From: Brevibacillus fortis
GTDB lineage: Bacteria; Bacillota; Bacilli; Brevibacillales; Brevibacillaceae
Direction: 5' to 3'
Length of the DNA: 64,000 bases
Assembly (NCBI RefSeq): GCF_003013395.1
Contig: NZ_PXZM01000008.1
Location: forward strand, 30,086 to 94,085
The position numbers and the translations under genes were made by a program. Below, piece by piece: positions 7,932-14,216 of this stretch. Numbering within the stretch: the first letter of the stretch is position 1; every line of letters starts with the position of its first letter. A model generated the notes under the pieces. It ran no database searches. It was not told the origin of the DNA and worked only from the letters and a program-made list of their open reading frames with translations.

Positions 7932-8291
7932 ATGGAAATGACAGTCGATGTTCTTCTAAATGGCCTGCTAGAAACAACATTACGCTTAGAGAAAGTAGTA
8001 AGTGTAAAGGATTCAGAACCTGATGAATGGTTGTCTGTATTGGACGAAAGAGAAGAAATGATTTCTCAGATGCAGCATCAGGGTTTAGACAATGAATCGC
8101 TATCTGCGTTGCAAAAGCAACAGCTAGAGAAAATTTACGAGATTAACCAACGCCTCATTCCCCTGATCGATGGAAGAATGCAAGGCGTCCAGCAACAACT
8201 TAACAACCTCCAGCGCAGCAAACTCGCAATGAATACGTACAACGAAGTAGGTCCAAACGGCTATGGTGCCTTTTTCGACCGCAAAAAGTAA
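7932..8291 (+). CDS. fliT: FliT-like flagellar chaperone
   Basis: This 119-residue, entirely helical, cytoplasmic protein follows fliS in the position of fliT, whose product is the export chaperone of the cap protein FliD. The ATG at 7932 is chosen because GGGTAAGGT lies just upstream; earlier in-frame codons fall inside fliS. Visible features are a long N-terminal helix (VDVLLNGLLETTLRLEKVVS), a central W-containing segment (EPDEWLSVLDEREEMISQM), and a C-terminal NTYNEVGPNGYGAFFDRKK tail of the kind seen in Bacillus YvyC/FliT-region proteins. Similarity to proteobacterial FliT is weak, so the symbol rests mainly on gene order. The terminator hairpin starts at the last base of the stop codon. 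Confidence 0.72.
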   Translation: MEMTVDVLLNGLLETTLRLEKVVSVKDSEPDEWLSVLDEREEMISQMQHQGLDNESLSALQKQQLEKIYEINQRLIPLIDGRMQGVQQQLNNLQRSKLAMNTYNEVGPNGYGAFFDRKK

Positions 8292-8320
8292 AAACGGCCG
8301 GGGAACCGGCCGTTTTCTTT
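8291..8320. terminator. Bidirectional terminator between fliT and the YjfB-type gene
   Basis: AAAACGGCCGG (8291-8301) pairs with CCGGCCGTTTT (8306-8316) around GGAA. It has T-rich sequence on the plus strand and an A-run serving as a T-run on the minus strand, so it can end both convergent transcripts. Confidence 0.88.
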
Positions 8321-8327
8321 TCACAAC

Positions 8328-8504
8328 TTATGCACGAATGTCGATCGCTTTTCCAAGAGATGGATGACTAGCCTGAGCCGCTTGAACATTTTGCTGCGTC
8401 TTAGCAAAACCCTCCAACATGATGGAAGCTTGCGCTTGCGCAGTCTCCTGCACTTGCTTCGTCAAACTAATAGTAACAGCTTGTTTTAATTGTACGGCAT
8501 TCAC
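8328..8504 (-). CDS. YjfB-type putative motility protein (58 aa)
   Basis: A short gene on the minus strand starting with GTG (8504-8502) and preceded by a strong AGAGGTGA ribosome binding site. The 58-residue product begins MNAVQLKQAVTISLTKQVQE, continues with a Q/A-rich helix, and ends LGKAIDIRA. This matches the look of the YjfB-type putative motility proteins (B. subtilis YjfB, about 60 residues, in the sigma-D regulon). Its function is unknown. A sigma-D-like promoter sits 39 bases upstream on the same strand and a shared terminator lies downstream, so it is a complete small transcription unit beside the late flagellar operon. Confidence 0.8.
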   Translation of the reverse strand: MNAVQLKQAVTISLTKQVQETAQAQASIMLEGFAKTQQNVQAAQASHPSLGKAIDIRA

Positions 8505-8542
8505 AGATGATCACCTCTTTGCTAGAATGGCTTTCTTTATCA

Positions 8543-8570
8543 TTATCGACATTTTCTATACCAAGCTTCA
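8543..8570 (-). promoter_or_regulatory. Possible sigma-D promoter of the YjfB-type gene
   Basis: Read on the minus strand: TGAA (8570-8567), 16 nt, GTCGATAA (8550-8543). Each box has one or two mismatches to the sigma-D consensus, and the spacer length equals that of the hag and flaG promoters. The gene starts 39 bases downstream. Confidence 0.5.
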
Positions 8571-8661
8571 CTATAACCATGACTCTATTCTCTCATCTTT
8601 TTTCCACCATCTGCTATACTTTAAGAACAACTTGTTGAAAAACTAGGAAGGTGAATCACTT

Positions 8662-9471
8662 TTGTCCACAAAACGCCGCTCACTCGTCTTAATCGGAGCC
8701 GTCCTCCTCATCTTCATACACGCGGTCTACCTAAACGGAACCTTATCGGATCTCCTCAACGTTACCGCCATCGAACTGGTCGCGCTCTCCGTAGTCATGT
8801 CCTATGCAGTGAAACGCAAGCATCTCGACTTGAAAAAAATCTGGCGCCTCCTTATCCACGGCCGGCAAAGCAACGTCGAAGAGACGATCAAGCGCTTCTA
8901 CTATTACGCGCTCGTTCTGAAGGAACAGGGCTACATCGCGCTCGAAAAGGAGCTGCAACAAGAACCCGATTCGTTTGTCCAACGCGGCAGCTTACTGGCG
9001 ATCGAGGGTGTTCCCGAAGAAGAGCTGCGCCTGATCCTAGAGAACGAGCTCAAGGGAGAGCAGTATCGCTACCAACAGTCGGCAGGGTTCTTCCGTCTCA
9101 TTAGCTTGCTGGCGCCTGGGATGGGGCTGGTCGGTACGCTCTTAGGGATGACGGGGGTACTGAAGTCGCTCTCCGACATGGCACTGACTGGCCACAGCCT
9201 GAGCGCAGCAGTCGTAGCGACGCTGTATGGCGCGCTCTTGGCGAACCTGTTCGCGCTGCCATGCTACTACCGTCTGATGGATCTGTACGACCGGGAAATG
9301 TTTGAAAAGCGTCTCTTCGTCGAAGGTTGCGTTGGCTTGCAGCGCATGGAGACGCCACGCTTGTTGTTTGAAAAGCTGAACTCATTCTTGCCAGGTGACC
9401 AGAAGCTGGTGCTGATTAAAGAAGCAGGCAGCATGAAGGGCACGATTGAAAGGCAGGACCGCTATGCATGA
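8662..9471 (+). CDS. MotA/TolQ/ExbB-family stator subunit
   Basis: This 269-residue membrane protein is the proton- or sodium-channel partner of the MotB-like protein encoded next. Four membrane segments are visible: about residues 8-25, 29-47, 150-172 and 183-205. The conserved channel motif is present (LAPGMGLVGTLLGMTGVLKS, then SAAVVATLYGALLANLFALP). A cytoplasmic domain lies between the second and third segments, as in MotA. The start is a TTG at 8662 behind AGGAAGGTGA. The pair lies next to flagellar genes, but the DNA is G+C-richer than the flaG-fliT block and no sigma-D promoter was seen. It may be a second stator or another ion-driven machine; the sequence alone cannot tell which ion it uses. 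Confidence 0.87.
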   Translation: MSTKRRSLVLIGAVLLIFIHAVYLNGTLSDLLNVTAIELVALSVVMSYAVKRKHLDLKKIWRLLIHGRQSNVEETIKRFYYYALVLKEQGYIALEKELQQEPDSFVQRGSLLAIEGVPEEELRLILENELKGEQYRYQQSAGFFRLISLLAPGMGLVGTLLGMTGVLKSLSDMALTGHSLSAAVVATLYGALLANLFALPCYYRLMDLYDREMFEKRLFVEGCVGLQRMETPRLLFEKLNSFLPGDQKLVLIKEAGSMKGTIERQDRYA

Positions 9472-10243
9472 CGAACGGTTATACGATGAAAAAGAGTTAG
9501 AAAAAAGCTGGCTGCTCAGCTACAGTGATCTGATTACCCTGCTGTTCGTGATTGTGATTATTATCGCGGCGATGCAGACGAAGAGCATTCAGGCACAAAA
9601 GGAAGAGGTCCAAAAGGAAAAAGCGAGCTTGGAGCAGGTGCATGAGAGTCTCGACCTGCTCAACCTGCAAAAGCTGGAGCTGCAGCGAGAAGTCTACCAA
9701 TTGGAGGCTCGTCAGAAGGATCTCAAGGGCGAAAAAGAAGAAGGCTCCGAAGACACCGTAAATGTGCCGAAGCCGCCAATGGGCATGTCTGACTCGAGTG
9801 AGCGCGATATGGAGACGGTGCGTAACCAGCTATCCTCTGCATTAGCTGAGCTGAATCTGGACTACGAGGAGACCGAAGAAGGCTTGCGTATCCGTTTGCC
9901 GGAAACGATCTTGTTTACGAGTGGTTCGGCAGACCTACAGGCCCAAGGGAAGCAAGTCGTCGGGACGGTAGCGGGGGTTTTGAAGCGCTTTGAGCACAAG
10001 GTGCGAATCGAGGGCTATACAGATGATGTGCCGATATCGCGCAGTTCCTACCAATCCAACTGGGAGCTATCCTCGGCGCGCTCGATCTCTGTGATGCGTG
10101 AAATGGTGGATGCTCATTCCTTACCAGCGTCTCGCTTTACAGTGGCTGGCTTGGGCGAATATAAACCGCTTGTGGACAACTCCAACGCGGAGAACCGTGC
10201 GAAGAACCGCCGGGTGGAAATCGTGATTTTAGGGGAAAAATAA
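9464..10243 (+). CDS. MotB-like OmpA-domain stator subunit
   Basis: MotB-type proteins anchor the stator to peptidoglycan and carry the ion-binding aspartate. The ATG at 9464 overlaps the stop of the preceding gene, giving 259 residues; the upstream TTG at 9446 lies inside that gene. The single membrane segment (about residues 17-39, LLSYSDLITLLFVIVIIIAA) contains Asp22, the expected ion-binding residue. It is followed by a charged coiled coil (about 40-80), an acidic linker, and a C-terminal OmpA domain (IEGYTDDVPI, NWELSSARSI, then NRAKNRRVEIVI) that binds the cell wall. The overlap implies translational coupling with the MotA-like gene in a two-gene unit. Confidence 0.9.
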   Translation: MHDERLYDEKELEKSWLLSYSDLITLLFVIVIIIAAMQTKSIQAQKEEVQKEKASLEQVHESLDLLNLQKLELQREVYQLEARQKDLKGEKEEGSEDTVNVPKPPMGMSDSSERDMETVRNQLSSALAELNLDYEETEEGLRIRLPETILFTSGSADLQAQGKQVVGTVAGVLKRFEHKVRIEGYTDDVPISRSSYQSNWELSSARSISVMREMVDAHSLPASRFTVAGLGEYKPLVDNSNAENRAKNRRVEIVILGEK

Positions 10244-10267
10244 CAATTCATATTTTTCAGATAAAAG

Positions 10268-10324
10268 CAGGATTTTTATATACAGGATAGAAGTATATCC
10301 AGTGTATATGAATCCTGTTTTTTG
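10268..10324 (+). terminator. Terminator after the MotB-like gene
   Basis: CAGGATT at 10268-10274 pairs with AATCCTG at 10311-10317, with inner TATATAC/GTATAT pairing and a run of six T. It begins 24 bases after the MotB-like stop codon. Confidence 0.75.
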
Positions 10325-10399
10325 CTGCTATTCGCACTTATAATCCGAAGTCGTTCCCCTTACTTTCGTACCAAAGTGGCAGAATATACAGGAAAATAG

Positions 10400-10455
10400 T
10401 TATACCCAGCTTGTGCACAAGGTCATGTGGATAATGTGGATAACTCTGTGGAGAA
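10400..10455 (-). promoter_or_regulatory. Cluster of DnaA boxes upstream of the ABC binding-protein gene
   Basis: Two perfect DnaA boxes (TTATCCACA) abut each other on the minus strand at 10426-10434 and 10435-10443. A third with one mismatch (TTCTCCACA) follows at 10447-10455. On the plus strand, TTATACCCA at 10400-10408 has one mismatch and TTGTGCACA at 10411-10419 has two. This density over 56 bases is far from random. It lies 80-135 bases before the binding-protein start, so DnaA could regulate that gene or be titrated here. Confidence 0.72.
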
Positions 10456-10534
10456 CGCAAAAAATCCGTTATTTTCATGTGGACATTGCTGGGGACAAAA
10501 TGGGCAGATAGAGAGACACAAGGGGGATTTCGAA

Positions 10535-11323
10535 ATGCGTATCGGGACAAATTGGTTCAAATCGCTCGCGTTGGTCGTCGGTGTGGGGGTACTCCTCGCA
10601 GGCTGTGGATCGGGTGGTCAGCAAACGTCTGGCAGTGGTTCGGGCGACAAGGTGTACGTAGTCGGTACAGATGCAGCATACCCACCGTTCCAAATGCTTG
10701 AGGCTGACAAAATTAGCGGCCACGATATCGATGTGATGAACGCGATCGCGGAAGCTGGCGGATTCAAGATCGAGTGGAAAAACACCGGGTGGGACCCACT
10801 TTTTGATGGACTGGACAAAGGGACGGTTGATATCGGGATCTCGTCTATCACGATCACGGAGAAGCGCAAGGAAAAATACGATTTTTCGGACTCATACTTT
10901 GAAGCGAACCAACTCATTCTGGTAGCGGAAGATTCCCCAGTGACGAAGCTGGCTGATTTGAAAGGTAAGAAGATCGGGGTGCAAGCTGCGACAACGGGTG
11001 AAGAAGTGGTCAAAAAAGCGTTTGGAGATACGTACGAAGGCCTGAAAGGCTATGACGACATGCCATCCTCCGTCGATGACTTCTTTAATGGTCGGGTAGA
11101 TGCAGTGATTGGCGACAATGGTGTTTTGTCATACTACGTGAATAAAGTACAAGATAAGAAGTTTAAGCTGATTAAAGACGATTCCTTTGAAAAAGAATTT
11201 TACGGAATTATCGTGAAAAAGGGCAACGCCGATGCGATGAACAAAATTAACGACGGATTGAAAAAGATAAAAGAAAATGGAAAGCTGCAGGAAATTTACA
11301 CCCAGTACTTTGGCAATAAGTAG
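10535..11323 (+). CDS. Amino-acid ABC transporter substrate-binding lipoprotein
   Basis: This is a family 3 extracellular solute-binding protein that captures an amino acid and passes it to the membrane permease. The ATG at 10535 follows an AGGGGG ribosome binding site; an in-frame start further upstream would run through the DnaA boxes. The 262-residue precursor has a lipoprotein signal peptide ending LLAGC, with Cys24 as the lipidated residue. The mature part shows the family signature VGTDAAYPPFQM, a substrate segment (GTVDIGISSITITEKRKEKY), and lobe-two features (GKKIGVQAATTGEEV, FFNGRVDAVIGDN). The permease follows after 88 bases containing a stable hairpin. The exact substrate cannot be read from sequence; glutamine or another polar amino acid is typical of this group. 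Confidence 0.93.
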   Translation: MRIGTNWFKSLALVVGVGVLLAGCGSGGQQTSGSGSGDKVYVVGTDAAYPPFQMLEADKISGHDIDVMNAIAEAGGFKIEWKNTGWDPLFDGLDKGTVDIGISSITITEKRKEKYDFSDSYFEANQLILVAEDSPVTKLADLKGKKIGVQAATTGEEVVKKAFGDTYEGLKGYDDMPSSVDDFFNGRVDAVIGDNGVLSYYVNKVQDKKFKLIKDDSFEKEFYGIIVKKGNADAMNKINDGLKKIKENGKLQEIYTQYFGNK

Positions 11324-11333
11324 GCAGCAAAAT

Positions 11334-11363
11334 GGCCGGGTGCGTCCTTATGACGTAGCCGGC
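11334..11363 (+). promoter_or_regulatory. Hairpin between the binding protein and permease genes
   Basis: GCCGG and TGCGTC pair with GACGTA and GCCGGC around a CTTAT loop. No T-run follows, so this is more likely a processing or stability element than a terminator. Such hairpins commonly allow more binding protein than permease from one transcript. Confidence 0.5.
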
Positions 11364-11411
11364 GTTTGTTCGCACCTTGGCTTGCTGACTTGAAGAAGGG
11401 GGGATTAGCCA

Positions 11412-12086
11412 TTGGACTGGAGTGTCATCTACGACTATCGTGAACTATTTATCCGAGGTATTATCAATACGATTTTACTAACGGCAGTGGCTACGGTTTG
11501 CGGAACATTTTTAGGGTTGTTCATCAGCTTGGGCAAAATGTCCTCAAAGCGAATGATACGTTGGACCTGTTCGATTTACGTAGAACTGTTTCGGGGAACC
11601 CCGATGTTGGTCCAAATTCTGCTGATTCACTTCGCGGTGATCCCATCGATTTGGGGTATTCTGTATCCGGGAGCAAGTAGTCCAGAAGCGATTTATTCAG
11701 GCTTCGTCGCACTCTCACTTAATGCGGCAGCCTACATGGCGGAAATCTTTCGGGCAGGGATACAATCAATTGATTCGGGACAAATGGAAGCAGCACGATC
11801 ACTTGGCATGAACAAGGGTCTTGCGATGCGCCAAATTGTTCTTCCGCAGGCGTTTACACGAATGCTGCCTGCGATCGGAAATGAGTTTATTGCTCTTTTG
11901 AAAGATTCATCTCTTCTGGCGGTAATCGCGACGCCGGAATTAAACTACGCAGCCATGAACGTGGCGAAAAGTACATTTGAGCGCTACCCTCCGTATTTAA
12001 CAGAAGCGGCGGTTTACCTGGTACTTACGTTGTTCTTGTCCCGTGTAGTCGTGAGAGGACTTGAGAAAAAATACTCCACACGGTAA
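11412..12086 (+). CDS. Amino-acid ABC transporter permease
   Basis: This is the membrane subunit of a polar amino-acid importer (HisM/GlnP type). The 224-residue product starts at a TTG behind a GGGGGG ribosome binding site. It has about five membrane segments and the conserved EAA loop that contacts the ATPase (IQSIDSGQMEAARSLGMNKG, then IVLPQAFTRMLPAIGNEFIA). The membrane-proximal start (IRGIINTILLTAVATVCGTF) is typical. The binding protein is encoded upstream, but no ATP-binding protein follows: the next feature is a terminator and then a convergent gene. The ATPase must be supplied from elsewhere or shared with another transporter. Confidence 0.92.
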   Translation: MDWSVIYDYRELFIRGIINTILLTAVATVCGTFLGLFISLGKMSSKRMIRWTCSIYVELFRGTPMLVQILLIHFAVIPSIWGILYPGASSPEAIYSGFVALSLNAAAYMAEIFRAGIQSIDSGQMEAARSLGMNKGLAMRQIVLPQAFTRMLPAIGNEFIALLKDSSLLAVIATPELNYAAMNVAKSTFERYPPYLTEAAVYLVLTLFLSRVVVRGLEKKYSTR

Positions 12087-12140
12087 TGAGCGCGGTCCAC
12101 AAGCGGCGAACGTCGTGAAGTTATAAACGAAACAATAGCA

Positions 12141-12183
12141 AATCCCCCTGCTTCCTTAGATAGGACAGGGGGATTCGTTTTTT
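12141..12183. terminator. Bidirectional terminator between permease and HD-GYP gene
   Basis: AATCCCCCTG (12141-12150) pairs perfectly with CAGGGGGATT (12166-12175), followed by CGTTTTTT. It lies between two convergent genes. Confidence 0.82.
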
Positions 12184-12191
12184 CAACGTGT

Positions 12192-13244
12192 TTAACTGAT
12201 CATTCTCTGAATGCGTAGGGAACGCTGCAGTCTCAGGTCTATAAAATCATTACCTCTACGAACGAGAGGGCGCATAGGCTCATCGGTATGAATCATAATG
12301 ATTTCGACGTGGTCGCCATTGCTTAAAAGCGCATGGGAACCGACATATAGTAAGATAATGTAATGGATAAAACGAGAGACAATCATCGGATTTAATTTGC
12401 CTGAACAAGCTAACTCCCACAGAACATTCGCGGCCTCAAAGGGAGAGGTTCCCTTCCGATATACGCGATCTGCGCATATCGCATCAAATACGTCTGCGAC
12501 ACTGATGATTTGGCATTCCAAAGGGATGCCATCTTTTTTTCGTCCGAGCGGATATCCACTTCCATCCCAGCGTTCGTGGTGCATGAGCGCGCATTGTGCC
12601 AGCAAATGGTCGGCATCGTCCATAGTGCGCAGGAGCTCGTAGCCGTATACGGTATGCTTTTTCATAATCGTATACTCTTCGTCTGTCAAACGCTCTGGCT
12701 TGGACAGTAGCTCATCGGGAATTTTCATCTTGCCGATGTCATGGAGAAGGCCTGCTACACCTAAAAAATGAACATTACGTTGCGGCAATCCAATGATTTT
12801 TCCGATTAAGGCAGCCACGATTCCTACATGCAGGGAGTGGCGATACGTATAACTTTCTGTTCCTTCATTCAAATAAATGAAGCGCAGAAATCTCATGTGA
12901 TGAAGAACTTGATCGAGCATAGGATGAACAGCGTCGCTAAATTGTGCCAGTCGGGGGGTAGCCCCATTTGCGAGCTGGTTAAATAAATACTCGGTTTTTT
13001 GTACGGCCACCATATAGGCCTTTGCAGCTTCTGCCTCACTCCAATGAAGGAGAGGAAAAGGCATTTCGGGTGCTTCCGAGTCAGTAGTAACGTGTACGGC
13101 TTCCACCTGGTGAGCCTCTAGCAGTCGTAAATCACTTAGATGAAGGATTGCACCAGCGGGTAATAAAAGTAGGCCGTACTCATTGTAGACGTCTTGAGCG
13201 AGCGTTGTTCCGATTAGTGAATGGGAAGGTTTTACCTCGGCCAT
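12192..13244 (-). CDS. HD-GYP domain phosphodiesterase (probable c-di-GMP hydrolase)
   Basis: HD-GYP proteins hydrolyse the second messenger cyclic di-GMP. The 350-residue soluble protein has a divergent N-terminal domain (about 1-110) and a complete HD-GYP domain: His136, the metal motif HDIGK (168-172), and HHERWDGSGYP (222-232), with the downstream SVADVFDAICADRVYRKG. All residues expected for catalysis are present. A CTGGAGGAAT ribosome binding site precedes the ATG. It has no membrane segment and no receiver domain, so what it senses is not evident. Together with the membrane HD-GYP protein at 30524-31861 it is one of two probable c-di-GMP hydrolases here, fitting the motility genes nearby. 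Confidence 0.92.
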   Translation of the reverse strand: MAEVKPSHSLIGTTLAQDVYNEYGLLLLPAGAILHLSDLRLLEAHQVEAVHVTTDSEAPEMPFPLLHWSEAEAAKAYMVAVQKTEYLFNQLANGATPRLAQFSDAVHPMLDQVLHHMRFLRFIYLNEGTESYTYRHSLHVGIVAALIGKIIGLPQRNVHFLGVAGLLHDIGKMKIPDELLSKPERLTDEEYTIMKKHTVYGYELLRTMDDADHLLAQCALMHHERWDGSGYPLGRKKDGIPLECQIISVADVFDAICADRVYRKGTSPFEAANVLWELACSGKLNPMIVSRFIHYIILLYVGSHALLSNGDHVEIIMIHTDEPMRPLVRRGNDFIDLRLQRSLRIQRMIS

Positions 13245-13453
13245 GAGGATTCCTCCAGTGCGATGTACGACCGCGATATAGGATTGGATGACTACCTTTC
13301 CTATTATAGCATAGGGAATCTAGTAAGTATTGGTAAAATAATGTCGGATAATGATGGATTGTAAAAGATTTGCAAAGATTTTTTTAAGCTGAATGGAAGG
13401 ATTATTTACAGAGGTGGCGAATAAGTATGTATAGACGGAAGGAGGTTGGAACC

Positions 13454-14017
13454 ATGAAATTTAACATTCGTGGAGAAAACATTCAAGTCACCGCTGCGCT
13501 TAGAGAATATGTCGAAAAGAAAGTCGGCCGTCTGGAAAAATATTTTGAAACTCCACAGCCTACAGAAGTACAAGTCACCATGCATGTACATCGAGGAGAA
13601 GGCACGATCGAGGTAACTATCCCACTGGGTGGGGTCATTATCCGAGCGGAGGAAACGCACGAAGATATGTATGCTGCTATCGATCTGGTAGTAGAAAAGC
13701 TGGAACGTCAGATTCGCAAACACAAAACGAAGCTGATGCGTAAGCTTCGAGTGGATTCGACAGGAAGAATCGCACAGCGTGAGAGTCAGCCAGTTGCAGT
13801 TATGATCCCGGATGTGGATGAGGAGGATATCGACGTAGACATTGATATCGTTCGAACCAAACGCTTCGATCTGAAGCCGATGGATGCACAGGAAGCGGTC
13901 ATGCAGATGGATATGCTGGGACACAGCTTCTTCGTTTTCCAAAACAGTGACACCAATGACGTCAGTGTGGTGTATCGCCGCAATGATGGACGTTACGGAT
14001 TGATTGAACCAAAATAA
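13454..14017 (+). CDS. hpf: Ribosome hibernation-promoting factor, long form
   Basis: Long-form HPF binds 70S ribosomes and pairs them into inactive 100S dimers in stationary phase. The ATG at 13454 is chosen for the strong GGAAGGAGG ribosome binding site just upstream; the ATG at 13427 has none. The 187-residue product has the N-terminal ribosome-binding domain (MKFNIRGENIQVTAALREYV, then KKVGRLEKYF) and the C-terminal dimerisation domain (RTKRFDLKPMDAQEAVMQMD, then FVFQNSDTNDVSVVYRRNDG). The two are joined by an acidic linker with DVDEEDIDVDIDI. It lies upstream of secA, the same neighbourhood as in Bacillus, and ends before its own terminator. Confidence 0.95.
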   Translation: MKFNIRGENIQVTAALREYVEKKVGRLEKYFETPQPTEVQVTMHVHRGEGTIEVTIPLGGVIIRAEETHEDMYAAIDLVVEKLERQIRKHKTKLMRKLRVDSTGRIAQRESQPVAVMIPDVDEEDIDVDIDIVRTKRFDLKPMDAQEAVMQMDMLGHSFFVFQNSDTNDVSVVYRRNDGRYGLIEPK

Positions 14018-14050
14018 CGAAACTTTACACATTCTCATTCGTATAAGACT

Positions 14051-14077
14051 AGGGAGTTGCTATTGGCAACTCCCTTT
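14051..14077 (+). terminator. hpf terminator
   Basis: AGGGAGTTGC (14051-14060) and GCAACTCCCT (14066-14075) form a perfect 10-bp stem around TATTG, followed by TT. Confidence 0.8.
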
Positions 14078-14216
14078 ACTTGTGTAGAGGATGCTCTATT
14101 TGATAAAATATCTTTTTAGAAAGTATTATTTTCGTAGAATCGGTATTCTTATTTATTATCTGGACTCATGCCGGCTTGTGCATTTTTGTTTGGCAGCATA
14201 TGGAAGGGGTGTCCTC

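Noticed and set aside
10427..10534. An N-terminal extension of the binding-protein gene.
   Set aside because: It would run through the DnaA boxes and place the lipoprotein signal peptide inside the protein; the ATG at 10535 has a strong ribosome binding site.
14091..14216. A 42-codon N-terminal extension of secA.
   Set aside because: The residues are not SecA-like, the first ATG has no ribosome binding site, and the start at 14217 matches the family length.
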